Under the pieces are notes generated by a model. It made no database searches. It saw only the letters and a program-made list of their open reading frames with translations, and was not told where the DNA came from. Source: Halomonas heilongjiangensis (GTDB lineage: Bacteria; Pseudomonadota; Gammaproteobacteria; Pseudomonadales; Halomonadaceae). From it: DNA of 64,000 bases. Every line of letters begins with the position of its first letter. Within the stretch, counting starts at the first letter, position 1. The stretch spans positions 83,318 through 147,317 of the forward strand of contig NZ_PNRE01000090.1 in assembly GCF_002879645.1 (NCBI RefSeq). The letters are read 5' to 3'. This document shows, in pieces, positions 44,459-52,981 of this stretch. The position numbers and the translations under genes were made by a program.

Positions 44459-44908
44459 TCAGGTCGGCTGCGTGGCCTCGATCACCGCGTCCAGTGCCGC
44501 CCGGTAGCCCCGGGTGCCGAGCCCGGCGATCACGCCGTCGGCACGCAGCGAGACGTAGGAGTGGTGGCGGAAGCTCTCGCGCTGGTGCACGTTGGAGATG
44601 TGCACCTCGAAGACCTTGCCCTCGAAGGCATTGAGCGCGTCGAGGATCGCCACCGAGGTATGGGTATAGGCCGCCGGGTTGATGATGATCGCCACCGTGC
44701 CGTCGAGGCGCGCGGTATGGATGGCGTCGATCAGCTCGCCCTCGTGGTTGCTCTGCAGGCAGTGAATATCCCAGCCGGCCAGGATCGCCTTCTCGCGCAG
44801 GGCGCTGTCGACGTCGTCCAGGGTCTCGTAGCCATAGATCTCCGGCTGGCGAGTGCCCAGCAGGTTGAGGTTGGGGCCGTGCAGGACCAGTACCTTGCCC
44901 TGGCTCAT
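44459..44908 (-). CDS. aroQ: AroQ, type II 3-dehydroquinase
   Basis: Converts 3-dehydroquinate to 3-dehydroshikimate. The 149-residue protein has every standard residue: Arg 20 and Tyr 25 (GTRQPEIYG), SNHEG, Asn 77 and His 83 ([10 protein letters not shown]), and His 103 (EVHISN). It is the third gene of quiC-dehydrogenase-aroQ; the start overlaps the previous stop (ATGA). Its place in a catabolic operon points to quinate use, with possible service to biosynthesis too. Contrast the altered paralogue at 11847. Confidence 0.95.
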   Translation of the reverse strand: MSQGKVLVLHGPNLNLLGTRQPEIYGYETLDDVDSALREKAILAGWDIHCLQSNHEGELIDAIHTARLDGTVAIIINPAAYTHTSVAILDALNAFEGKVFEVHISNVHQRESFRHHSYVSLRADGVIAGLGTRGYRAALDAVIEATQPT

Positions 44909-45771
44909 GAGTCGGTCTCCTTCAGCAGTTCGCGGCGGTAGTGGGCGAAGAGGGTGGCGGCCTGCTCGTCGGCGGCGGCGCGCTTGGCCTCATCCTCGCA
45001 GAACAGCTTGAAGGCGTCGACGCCCTGGAAGACGAACAGGCTGACGCCGCTCATCACCGCCGCGCCGGCGGCCTTGGCCGCGGCGACGAACTCGGTGACC
45101 GCCGGCACGTAGACCGCATCGAAGATCCAGTGGTGGGCCGCCACCAGCTCCTTGGGCAGCGGCCAGCCGGGGCTCTTCTCGTGGCCGATCGGAGTGCAGT
45201 TGACCAGGCCATCGCAACGCGGCACCGTCTCGGCGAGCCGCTCGGGCGTGATGGTGGAGGCCGTGAAGCCTTGGGCTTGGAGTTCGCCGGCCAGCTGGTG
45301 CGACTTGGCCGGATCGAGGTCCATCAGGATCACCTCCGTGGCGCCGAGCTTGCCGAGGCCGAAGGCCACCGCCTTGCCCACCCCACCAGTGCCGATCAGG
45401 AGCACCCGGCCCGGCTCGCGTTCGCCGAGGGTCGCCCGGAAGCCGCTCATGAAGCCGGTGAAGTCGGTATTCTCGGCGATGATCTCGCCGCCCTCGAACA
45501 CCAGGGTATTGGCCGCGCCGACCATCCGCGCCCCCTCGCTGGGTCGAGTCGCGAGCCTCACCGCCTCCTCCTTCCAGGGATAGGTGACATTGACGCCACG
45601 ATAGCCCGCGTCGATCACCTTCTTCACCTGGCTCGCGAGCGACACGATGGGCTGTTCGTTGGCGTCGAAGAGGTCATAGGTGGTGGGGATGCCGGTCAGC
45701 TGGCCGAGCCGCACGTGCAGGTCCGGGGAGCTGGAGTTCATGATGGCCTTGCCGATAAGACCGAGCTGCAT
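44905..45771 (-). CDS. Quinate/shikimate 5-dehydrogenase (AroE family)
   Basis: A 288-residue AroE-superfamily dehydrogenase. It has the SSSP carboxylate motif near residue 12, the catalytic Lys 67 in NVTYPWK, Asp 103 in NTDFTGF and a GTGGVGKA cofactor loop (about 128-135). The longer N-terminal part and PWK motif are those of catabolic (QuiB/YdiB/QsuD-type) rather than biosynthetic AroE. It oxidises shikimate to 3-dehydroshikimate and/or quinate to 3-dehydroquinate. I chose ATG 45771 behind AGGAG. It is the middle gene of the qui operon. Confidence 0.87.
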   Translation of the reverse strand: MQLGLIGKAIMNSSSPDLHVRLGQLTGIPTTYDLFDANEQPIVSLASQVKKVIDAGYRGVNVTYPWKEEAVRLATRPSEGARMVGAANTLVFEGGEIIAENTDFTGFMSGFRATLGEREPGRVLLIGTGGVGKAVAFGLGKLGATEVILMDLDPAKSHQLAGELQAQGFTASTITPERLAETVPRCDGLVNCTPIGHEKSPGWPLPKELVAAHHWIFDAVYVPAVTEFVAAAKAAGAAVMSGVSLFVFQGVDAFKLFCEDEAKRAAADEQAATLFAHYRRELLKETDS

Positions 45772-45792
45772 GGTTATCTCCTGATTCAAGGG

Positions 45793-47637
45793 CTAGCGCT
45801 GGGCGGCCTGGGCGGCGAGACGGATACCGGCGTTGGCCGCACCGAACTGCTGGTAGCCACCACGGCGTTCGACGATCTCGAAGAAGAAGCGGCCCGAGAA
45901 GGTCTCGGTGTAGGCGTGGAAGAATTCACCCTCGTCGTTGCGATCGTAGAGGATGTTGCGCGTCCGCATCGCCTCCAGCAGGGACTCGTCGAGGCCATAG
46001 CGGGCCTCCAGGTCGTCGTAGTAGTTGCGGGGAATCCGCAGCAATGGCAGGCCCCGGGCCTGCAGCTCGTCCACGGTGGCGAAGATATCGCGGCTCTCGA
46101 AGGCGAGCTGCTGCACGCCGCCACGGAACTCGCTGAGGAAGCGCCCCGGCTGGGTCTCCTGGGCCTGGGAGACGGTCAGCGGCAGGCGGATGCTGCGATC
46201 GGGGCTGTTGACCGCCTGGCTGATCATCATGCCGCGGGGGTCGACGATCTCGTGCTCGGCCTCGGCCTCGAAGCCGAACACGGTGCGGTAGAAGAGCTGC
46301 CAGCCGAGCAACTGGGTAGCCGGCAGCACGTAGGAGAGGTGATCGACCCGGGTCAGGCCGGCCTCGTTGCGGCTCTCCTGGTCGAAGAGCTCGAAGTCGG
46401 TGCGCCACTGCAGATCCGCGGCGGCCTCGTCGTCCACCAGGTAGATCAGGCTGCCCTCGATGCCGCGCAGCGCCGGGATCTCCATCTCGCCCTCGCCCAC
46501 CTGGCCGCGGAAGGTCCGGGCCTTGAAGGCACGGGCGCGATCCTGCGCCCGCTCCACGTCGTCGACGCGGAAGCCCACGGCGCACACCGAGGTGCCATGC
46601 AGCAGGCGGAAGGTGTGGGCGAAGCTGTCGGTCTCGAAGTTGAGCACCAGGTGGATCTCGCCCTGCTTCCACAGCTCCACGTTCTTGGAGCGATGGCGCC
46701 CCACGTGGCGAAAGCCCAGGGCGTCGATGAACTCGCCCAGGGGCGCGGCGCTCTCCTCGTCGAGGGTGAATTCGATGAAGTGGATGCCGTTGTAGCGGGG
46801 TGCCGGGGGAATATGGCTGGCCCAGGGCCCGTCCTCGATCAGGTTCTCGAGCAGGACCAGCGAACGCAGGCCGTCCAGCGCGGTGACCTCGGTGGGGGCG
46901 GCGCGGAAGGCATCGCTGAAGATCTCCAGCGACAGCGGGCCGTCATAGCCGGACTTCGCCAGCGCCGCCATGAACGCCTCGAGCGGCAGGCGCCCCTGCC
47001 CCGGGAAGCAGCGGAAATGGCGGCTCCACTGCAGGATGTCCATGTCCAGCAGCGGGGCATCGGCGACCTGGACGAAGAAGATCTTCTCCCTGGGAATCTT
47101 GCCGATGGCGGAAAGGTCGTGGCGCCGCGAGAGGATATGAAAGCTGTCGAGCACCACGCCCAGGCTGGGGTGATCGGCGCGCCGCACCACCTCCCAGGCA
47201 TCGCGATAATCGGAGATGTGCCGCCCCCAGGCCAGTGCCTCGAAGCCGACGCGAATGCCCCGCCTGGCGGCACGCTCGGCCAGTTCCCGCAGGTCCGCCG
47301 CGGCCAGATCCATGTCGTCGACGGCCTGGGGCGAGACATTGCTGCACACCAGCAGGAAATCGGTGCCGAGCTGTGCCATGAGATCGAACTTGCGCTCGGC
47401 ACGTTGCAGGTTACGGCTGCGCTGTGGCTCGGGCATGGCCTCGAAGTCGCGGAACGGCTGGAAGGCGACGACCTTCAGCTGCAACCGTTCGCACAGCTCA
47501 CGCACCTCCTCCGGGGAGCCGTCGAAGGAGAGCAGGTCGTTCTCGAAGATCTCCACGCCATCGAAGCCGGCACGGGCGATGGCTTCCAGCTTGGTCCTGA
47601 GGTCGCCGCTCAGGCAGACCGTCGCAATGGCACGCAT
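45793..47637 (-). CDS. quiC: QuiC, 3-dehydroshikimate dehydratase fusion
   Basis: A 614-residue two-domain enzyme. The N-terminal TIM barrel (about 1-270) has metal ligands Glu 133, Asp 164, Gln 190 and Glu 238 and makes protocatechuate from 3-dehydroshikimate. The C-terminal part (about 275-610) is a 4-hydroxyphenylpyruvate dioxygenase-like double VOC region, with DHLSYVLP and FFFEIVERR. This fusion is known from pseudomonad QuiC1. ATG 47637 is used; ATG 47643 two codons earlier is closer to the GGGAG. It heads the minus-strand qui operon, behind an IclR-type operator. Confidence 0.93.
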   Translation of the reverse strand: MRAIATVCLSGDLRTKLEAIARAGFDGVEIFENDLLSFDGSPEEVRELCERLQLKVVAFQPFRDFEAMPEPQRSRNLQRAERKFDLMAQLGTDFLLVCSNVSPQAVDDMDLAAADLRELAERAARRGIRVGFEALAWGRHISDYRDAWEVVRRADHPSLGVVLDSFHILSRRHDLSAIGKIPREKIFFVQVADAPLLDMDILQWSRHFRCFPGQGRLPLEAFMAALAKSGYDGPLSLEIFSDAFRAAPTEVTALDGLRSLVLLENLIEDGPWASHIPPAPRYNGIHFIEFTLDEESAAPLGEFIDALGFRHVGRHRSKNVELWKQGEIHLVLNFETDSFAHTFRLLHGTSVCAVGFRVDDVERAQDRARAFKARTFRGQVGEGEMEIPALRGIEGSLIYLVDDEAAADLQWRTDFELFDQESRNEAGLTRVDHLSYVLPATQLLGWQLFYRTVFGFEAEAEHEIVDPRGMMISQAVNSPDRSIRLPLTVSQAQETQPGRFLSEFRGGVQQLAFESRDIFATVDELQARGLPLLRIPRNYYDDLEARYGLDESLLEAMRTRNILYDRNDEGEFFHAYTETFSGRFFFEIVERRGGYQQFGAANAGIRLAAQAAQR

Positions 47638-47756
47638 CCTCATTCTCCCAAGGTACCGCGGGACCGGTCAGCCAACCTGGCCGACCCGGGTCTCCTCTTG
47701 TGACGTGGCGACCGGCATCCGGACCTGGGCCACATTATCTAGAACTCGGTTTCGAT

Positions 47757-47790
47757 GTTCGCATAGCGACCGCTAGTTCGCAAGATGCAC
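47757..47790 (-). promoter_or_regulatory. IclR-type operator before quiC
   Basis: GTTCGCATAGCGACC (47757-47771) fits GTTCG-N5-CGAAC with one mismatch. A further GTTCG half-site begins at 47776, exactly 19 bp on. A palindrome plus one direct repeat is the arrangement known for PcaU and PobR sites. Confidence 0.6.
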
Positions 47791-47940
47791 GATGACGGCC
47801 ATCACGGTCACTGACGACTACTATAGAAGGACACGCTGGTCCTGCCCCGCCCGGAAGGCCGCCGCGCCCGCCGGCACCCGGGCTCGCCCTTTCCAGGCCT
47901 TCAACCTTCGTCGTAGATGGCCACATCCCCATTGACACTA

Positions 47941-47957
47941 CTGGAAGGGAGTTCTAG
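47941..47957 (+). promoter_or_regulatory. GGAAC-N3-GTTCC-family element before tctC
   Basis: CTGGAAGGGAGTTCTAG resembles the first operator of the flavoprotein 1 gene (CTGGAACTATGTTCTAG). It ends one base before the GTTCG element series, so tctCBA may answer to two regulators. Confidence 0.45.
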
Positions 47958-47958
47958 T

Positions 47959-47992
47959 GTTCGCTACTAGCACTTACGTTCGACAAGCGAAC
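47959..47992 (+). promoter_or_regulatory. IclR-type operator before tctC
   Basis: A GTTCG half-site at 47959 is followed 19 bp later by the full GTTCGACAAGCGAAC (47978-47992), an exact match to GTTCG-N5-CGAAC. It lies 87 bp before the tctC start. Confidence 0.65.
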
Positions 47993-48078
47993 ATCGCTTG
48001 CCCAACAGCCCCTCCACCAGAGAGGGGCCGCTGCCCGACCCGGGCAGCGATCACAACAAGCACTCCGGAGGATCCAGC

Positions 48079-49086
48079 ATGTTCAAACCACTGCTCACCA
48101 GCCTCGCCGTGGCCGTCGGTTCACTGGCCGTGGCCGGTAGCGCCTTGGCCGATTACCCCGAGCGCAACATCCAGGGCACCATCCAGTGGGGGGCCGGCGG
48201 CGCCACCGACAACGTCGCCCGCAGCCTGACGCCCCATGTCGAGGAGATCCTCGACACCACCATCGTGCTGACCAATCGCCCCGGCGGCACCGGCGTGATC
48301 GGCATGAACCACGTGATGCGCCAGCGTGCCGACGGCTACAACCTGCTCTATGGTGCCGAGAACCCGCAGCTCTACCCGCTGATGGGCCTGGCCGACTTCA
48401 CCTATGACGACATGCATGCCGTCAACATCATCGGCCAGGGCCTGGTGGTGATCGCCGCCCACCCGAACAGCCCCTTCGACACCTTCGCCGAGCTGATGGA
48501 GTACGCCAGGGAGAATCCAGGCGAGCTGCGCATGGGCGGCACCGGCGCCGGCGGCCTGCCCAGCACCGTGCATGCCATGATCAATGCCGTGGACGAGCTC
48601 GACGTGCGCGACGTGACCTTCGGTGGCGATGGCCCCGGCGTGACGGCGCTGCTCGGCGAGCATATCGACTTCATGCCGCTGAGCCTCTCGGCCGTGGCCG
48701 AGCAGATCCGTGGCGGCCGTCTCAAGGGCCTCGCCGTGCTGACCAGCGAGGAGCTCGAGTCGCTGCCGGGGGTGCCGCCCATCACCCAGGCACTCCCGGA
48801 TATCGAGGCCTTCCTGCCCTGGGGCCCGTTCTGGGGCGTCTTCGTCCATCAGGACACCCCGGACGACATCAAGAGCACCCTGGAAGACGCCTATGAGCAG
48901 GCCGTGGCCGGCGACGAGTTCCAGGAGTTCCTCACCAACTTCGGTGGTGCGACCCTCAACCTGAGCGGCGACGAGGCCCAGGCGTACCTCGACAACTGGC
49001 AGTCCGTCACCGCCTGGTCCATGCATGAGGCCGAGGCAGAAACGGTCAAGGTGTCGCCGGAAGAGCTCGGTATTCCGCGCCCGTAA
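48079..49086 (+). CDS. tctC: TctC/Bug substrate-binding protein
   Basis: Periplasmic receptor of a tripartite tricarboxylate transporter, 335 residues. The signal peptide ends at GSALA, followed by DYPERNIQGTIQWGAGGATD, NRPGGTGVIGMNH and the C-terminal PEELGIPRP. I chose ATG 48079, six bases after GGAGGA. It is first in tctC-tctB-tctA, and its control region is shared with the qui operon. Quinate, shikimate or protocatechuate is therefore the likeliest ligand, by context. Confidence 0.92.
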   Translation: MFKPLLTSLAVAVGSLAVAGSALADYPERNIQGTIQWGAGGATDNVARSLTPHVEEILDTTIVLTNRPGGTGVIGMNHVMRQRADGYNLLYGAENPQLYPLMGLADFTYDDMHAVNIIGQGLVVIAAHPNSPFDTFAELMEYARENPGELRMGGTGAGGLPSTVHAMINAVDELDVRDVTFGGDGPGVTALLGEHIDFMPLSLSAVAEQIRGGRLKGLAVLTSEELESLPGVPPITQALPDIEAFLPWGPFWGVFVHQDTPDDIKSTLEDAYEQAVAGDEFQEFLTNFGGATLNLSGDEAQAYLDNWQSVTAWSMHEAEAETVKVSPEELGIPRP

Positions 49087-49104
49087 CTCCACCCACCGCA
49101 GCAG

Positions 49105-49131
49105 GGGGTGAAGGGCATGGCCCTTCACCCC
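49105..49131 (+). promoter_or_regulatory. tctC/tctB intercistronic hairpin
   Basis: A perfect 12-bp stem (49105-49116 with 49120-49131) with a 3-base loop, extended by two more pairs, sits in the 58-bp gap. The T-run is minimal, so it should stabilise tctC mRNA or partly terminate, keeping receptor above permease. Confidence 0.6.
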
Positions 49132-49144
49132 TTGGAGTCTTGTC

Positions 49145-49621
49145 ATGAGCAAGCAATTCGAAAGGGTCCAGGCAGGCGAGAAGGCCTTCGACTGGCTGCT
49201 GCTGTTGTTCAGCATCGGCGTGCTGATCGAAGCCTTCCGGATCGATGGCGAGATTCGCCTCAATTCCGCCGGCTCGTTTCCTGTCGGTCTGGCCCTGGTG
49301 ATGCTGGCCTCTTCCGTGGCCATCCTCTTCAGCCACCGCCGCAAGCGGCGCGATCCGCGCATCCGCAGCGCCCGACACGAGGCCGAGGTGTTCCTGCACG
49401 AACACTTCCAGCCGCATATCGTGATCTTCTCGGTCGTCGCCGTGCTCTACCTGGCCGCCATCGTCTGGGCGAGCTTCTACGTCAGCACCTTCGTCTTCCT
49501 CGCGGCACTGTTCATCTACTTCCGCCAGGGCAAGTTCATCAGCTCGCTGATCATCACCTCCGCGGCCATCGCCGTGATCTATGGGCTGTTCACCATGGTT
49601 TTCCGCGTCTACCTCCCCTGA
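49145..49621 (+). CDS. tctB: TctB small membrane subunit
   Basis: A 158-residue protein with four hydrophobic segments and a polar loop of about 30 residues (SHRRKRRDPRIRSARHEAEV). It is the small subunit of the TTT transporter and is poorly conserved, as usual. It lies between tctC and tctA, 15 bp before the latter. Confidence 0.88.
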   Translation: MSKQFERVQAGEKAFDWLLLLFSIGVLIEAFRIDGEIRLNSAGSFPVGLALVMLASSVAILFSHRRKRRDPRIRSARHEAEVFLHEHFQPHIVIFSVVAVLYLAAIVWASFYVSTFVFLAALFIYFRQGKFISSLIITSAAIAVIYGLFTMVFRVYLP

Positions 49622-49636
49622 TCCTCGAGGCTCCCG

Positions 49637-51139
49637 ATGAGTGATACGTTTTCCTTTCTGCTCATGGCCTGGCTGGACCCGGGCCTGCTGAGCCTGACCG
49701 CCCTGGGCGTCCTGGCCGGCATCTATATCGGCGCCATCCCCGGTCTCTCCGTGACCATGGCGGTGTCGATCCTGATCTCCTTCACCTTCTCCTGGGACAT
49801 CAACAATGCCCTGGCGCTGATGGTGGGCATCTACGTGGGTGGCGTCTACGGTGGCTCGCGCACGGCCATCCTGCTCAACATTCCCGGTGCACCCTCGGCG
49901 GTGGTCACCGCCTTCGACGGCTATCCCCTGGCCCAGCGCGGTGAAGCCGGTCGCGCCATCGGCCTGAGCACCGTGATGTCGGTGATCGGTGGCTTCATCG
50001 GTGTGGCCGTACTGGCCGGCACCGCCCCCTATCTCTCCGACCTGGCCTTGCAGTTCGCCCCCCGCGACTATTTCCTGATTGCCATCATGGGCCTGCTGCT
50101 GGTCAGCACGCTCTCCGGCAAGTCGTTGGCGCGGGGCATCTTCTCCGTGGCGCTGGGATCCACCATCGGCCTGGTGGGCATGGACATGGTCACCGCCCAG
50201 CCGCGCCTGACCATGGGCAGCATGGAGCTGCTCGGCGGCATCCACTACGTCGTGGTGATGATCGGCCTGTTCGGCGTCGCCGAGGCCTTCTATCAGCTGC
50301 ACAACATGGCCAAGGTGCCGGTCAAGCAGAACGTCGACAAGATCATTCCGCCGCTGAACATGGTGCTGAAGTTCCTGCCACTGTCGATCCGCACCTCCAT
50401 CATCGGCGTCGTGGTCGGCGCCCTGCCCGGCACCGGCGGCGACATCGCCTCGCTGTTCGCCTATGACCACGCCAAGCGCACCGTCAAGAATCCCTCGAGC
50501 CCGTTTGGCGAGGGTGCCTACGAGGGGCTGGTGGCGCCGGAGACCGCCAACAACGCCGCGGTCGGCGGCGCCTACGTGCCCATGCTGACGCTGGGCATGC
50601 CGGGCGATGCCGTGACCGCGGTGATCATCGGCGCCCTGGTCATCCACGGCCTCAATCCGGGGCCGATGCTGATGATCGAGACTCCCCACATCTTCTGGTT
50701 CACCGTCGGTAACCTCGCGCTGGCCAACATCTTCCTGCTGATCTTCGGCATGACCGGCATCAAGGTCTTCTCCAAGGTGGTCGAGATCCCCAAGGCCATC
50801 CTGATTCCCCTGATCCTGGTGCTCTGCGTGGTCGGCACCTACTCGATCAACAGCAACATGATGGAGGTCTACTGGATGCTCGGCTTCGGCATCCTGGGCT
50901 ACTGGCTCAAGGTGTACGGCTTCCAGATGGGACCGATCATCCTCGGGGTGATCCTCGGGCCGCTGCTCGACGAGACCTATCGCCAGGCGATGTCCTCGGT
51001 GGGCGACAGCAGTAGCGACTTCCTGCTGGCGCTGGTGGCCAACCCGCTGTCGCTCGCGCTGACCACGGTGATCACCCTGGTGCTGCTCGGCAACACCCCG
51101 CTCAAGGGTTGGATCATGGCCAGGTTCGCGAGAAACTGA
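49637..51139 (+). CDS. tctA: TctA large permease subunit
   Basis: A 500-residue inner-membrane permease with about 12 hydrophobic segments. Hallmarks are the N-terminal GAIPGLSVTMAVSILISF, YVGGVYGGSRTAILLNIPGAPSA, GALPGTGGDIASLFAYDHAK and PETANNAAVGGAYVPMLTLG. It is the only TctA in the window, although four Bug receptors are present, so it may serve several. Confidence 0.95.
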   Translation: MSDTFSFLLMAWLDPGLLSLTALGVLAGIYIGAIPGLSVTMAVSILISFTFSWDINNALALMVGIYVGGVYGGSRTAILLNIPGAPSAVVTAFDGYPLAQRGEAGRAIGLSTVMSVIGGFIGVAVLAGTAPYLSDLALQFAPRDYFLIAIMGLLLVSTLSGKSLARGIFSVALGSTIGLVGMDMVTAQPRLTMGSMELLGGIHYVVVMIGLFGVAEAFYQLHNMAKVPVKQNVDKIIPPLNMVLKFLPLSIRTSIIGVVVGALPGTGGDIASLFAYDHAKRTVKNPSSPFGEGAYEGLVAPETANNAAVGGAYVPMLTLGMPGDAVTAVIIGALVIHGLNPGPMLMIETPHIFWFTVGNLALANIFLLIFGMTGIKVFSKVVEIPKAILIPLILVLCVVGTYSINSNMMEVYWMLGFGILGYWLKVYGFQMGPIILGVILGPLLDETYRQAMSSVGDSSSDFLLALVANPLSLALTTVITLVLLGNTPLKGWIMARFARN

Positions 51140-51159
51140 ATTCGAGGCCACAGGCAACG

Positions 51160-51188
51160 ACGCGGCCCCCGGGGCCGCGTTCTCGCTT
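51160..51188 (+). terminator. Hairpin terminator after tctA
   Basis: A GC-rich 10-base arm pair (ACGCGGCCCC with GGGGCCGCGT) is followed by TCTCGCTT. The stem is strong and the T-run poor. Confidence 0.5.
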
Positions 51189-51212
51189 CAGGCAGGATGC
51201 GGAGAACGCCCA

Positions 51213-51875
51213 TTGAGTGCTTGCTGTTCCCGACACCACCGGGTTCTGGTCTTCGACTTCGACGGGGTCATCCTCGACTCGGCCCGTCTCAAGCGCCAGG
51301 CCTTCGCCGATCTCTACGACGACGAGCCGGAGGAGAGCCGGCGTGCCGTGGCCGCCTACCTCAACCGCCGCGGCGGCCAGCCGCGGGAGGTCAAGTTCCG
51401 CCACATCGAGGGGCATATCCTGGGTCGCGAGGCCGGCGAGGCCCGTATCCAGGCGCTCTGCCGACGCTTCAAGGCCAGCGTGGAGCAGCGCCTGCTGGAC
51501 GCCCCGGCGATTCCCGGCGCGCTCGAGTTCCTGAACCGCTGGCAGGGACGGCTGCCGCTCTACCTGCTCTCCGCCACACCCGAGCCCGAGCTCCGGGCGA
51601 TCGTCGAGCGCCGGGGGCTGGCCGGCCACTTCCTCGAGGTGATCGGGGCGCCGCCGGACAAGGTCACCGGCCTGCGCAACCTGCTGGCCCGGCGCCAGCA
51701 CGCCGCCCGCGACACGGTGATGATCGGCGACTCCTACAATGACTACCGCGCGGCCCGCTCCAACGCCACGCTCTTCGTCGGCGTGACCGCCGACCCGGCC
51801 AGCTCCCCCTTCCCGAACGATGTCGTCACCACCGTCGACCTGCACGGCCTGGAAGAGGCGTTGGGAAGGCTCTAG
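51213..51875 (+). CDS. HAD-superfamily phosphatase
   Basis: A 220-residue haloacid dehalogenase-type hydrolase. It has motif I DFDGVILDS (about 15-23), motif II Ser/Thr in LLSATPE, a Lys in PPDKVTG, and motif IV GDSYNDYRAA. The nucleophile and general acid aspartates are both present, so it is probably a small-molecule phosphatase of the Gph/beta-phosphoglucomutase class. The start is TTG 51213 with GGAG eight bases away; no in-frame ATG precedes motif I. The substrate is unknown. Confidence 0.8.
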   Translation: MSACCSRHHRVLVFDFDGVILDSARLKRQAFADLYDDEPEESRRAVAAYLNRRGGQPREVKFRHIEGHILGREAGEARIQALCRRFKASVEQRLLDAPAIPGALEFLNRWQGRLPLYLLSATPEPELRAIVERRGLAGHFLEVIGAPPDKVTGLRNLLARRQHAARDTVMIGDSYNDYRAARSNATLFVGVTADPASSPFPNDVVTTVDLHGLEEALGRL

Positions 51876-51904
51876 TCCTGCACCGAGGGCTCCCCACCAT
51901 GCAA

Positions 51905-51935
51905 GCGCCCCGCCTGTCGTCGACAGGCGGGGCGC
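51905..51935. terminator. Bidirectional hairpin between HAD and ilvE
   Basis: A perfect 15-bp inverted repeat (51905-51919 with 51921-51935) lies between convergent genes. It probably stops transcription from both sides although T-runs are lacking. Confidence 0.5.
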
Positions 51936-51970
51936 CGTGATCACGCTCCCGGGCGAGCCGGGCCGGGACT

Positions 51971-52894
51971 TCAGGCCACCGGCGTCAGCCAGTTGTCGTC
52001 GAGCGTCTGCTTGCCGCGCACCAGGTCGAAGTAGAGCGACTGGATCTTCTCGGTGATCGGGCCACGCCGGCCCGCCCCGATGGCACGGCCGTCGAGTTCG
52101 CGGATCGGCAGCACCTCGGCGGCGGTGCCGGTGAAGAAGGCCTCGTCGGCGATGTAGATCTCGTCGCGGGTGATCAGCTTCTCGCGCAGTTCATAGCCCA
52201 GGTGCTCGGCCATGTGCAGCACGGTGTTGCGGGTGATGCCGTTGAGGCAGGAGGTCAGCATCGGGGTGTAGATGACGCCGTTCTTGACCACGAAGAGGTT
52301 CTCGCCGGAGCCTTCGGCGGCATAGCCCTGGGGGTCGAGCAGCAGCGCCTCGTCGTAGCCGCCGCGCTGCGCCTCGGCCAGTGCCATCATCGAGTTGATG
52401 TACTGGCCGTTGGCCTTGGCCCGGGTCACGGAGATGTTGACGTGATGGCGGGTGAAGGAGGAGGTCTGCACCTTGATGCCCAGTTCGCGGGCCTCCGGCG
52501 CCATGTACGACGGCCACTCCCAGGCGGCCACGATCACATGGGTCCTGAGGTTGTCGGCACGCAGCCCCATGCCCTCGCTGCCGAAGAACACCATGGGGCG
52601 CAGGTAGGCCTCCTCGAGACCGTTCTCGCGCACCGCGGCACGCTGGGCCTCGTTGATCGTCTCCTTGTCGAACGGCATCTCCATGCCGAGGATCTTGGCG
52701 GAGTCGAACAGGCGGTCGGTGTGCTCCTTGAGGCGGAAGATGGCGGTGCCCCTGTCGGTGGCGTAGGCACGCACCCCCTCGAAGCAACCCATGCCGTAGT
52801 GCAGGGTATGGGTCAGCACGTGCACCTGGGCATCGCGCCAGGGAACCAGTTCGCCGTCGAACCAGATGAGACCGTCACGGTCAGCCATCGACAT
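51971..52894 (-). CDS. ilvE: Branched-chain amino acid aminotransferase
   Basis: Last step of leucine, isoleucine and valine synthesis: transfers the glutamate amino group to the branched 2-oxo acids. The 307-residue class IV PLP enzyme has its Schiff-base Lys near 160 (AKANGQYINS), a phosphate-binding GITRNTV segment and EAFFTGTAAEV. It is located just downstream of glnE, a usual arrangement in this lineage. Confidence 0.95.
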   Translation of the reverse strand: MSMADRDGLIWFDGELVPWRDAQVHVLTHTLHYGMGCFEGVRAYATDRGTAIFRLKEHTDRLFDSAKILGMEMPFDKETINEAQRAAVRENGLEEAYLRPMVFFGSEGMGLRADNLRTHVIVAAWEWPSYMAPEARELGIKVQTSSFTRHHVNISVTRAKANGQYINSMMALAEAQRGGYDEALLLDPQGYAAEGSGENLFVVKNGVIYTPMLTSCLNGITRNTVLHMAEHLGYELREKLITRDEIYIADEAFFTGTAAEVLPIRELDGRAIGAGRRGPITEKIQSLYFDLVRGKQTLDDNWLTPVA

Positions 52895-52981
52895 AATCTA
52901 CGTCCTTTCGTCTTCTAGTCGTGTTGAATCAGAGAACCTGCCGGCGACGCGGCGCCTCGTGGCGCCACACTCGGGACGGGA

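Larger units (their letters stand above)
47638..48078. promoter_or_regulatory. quiC/tctC divergent control region
   Basis: A 441-bp region between the divergent qui operon and tctC, without a gene. It holds two copies of the GTTCG-N5-CGAAC element and at least one GGAAC-N3-GTTCC-type element, listed separately. The two operator groups are about 190 bp apart, one on each promoter side. Between them (47791-47940) I see nothing else recognisable. Confidence 0.6.

Noticed and set aside
44941..47703. Long plus-strand frame opposite quiC and the dehydrogenase
   Set aside because: Antisense shadow of two well-supported genes.
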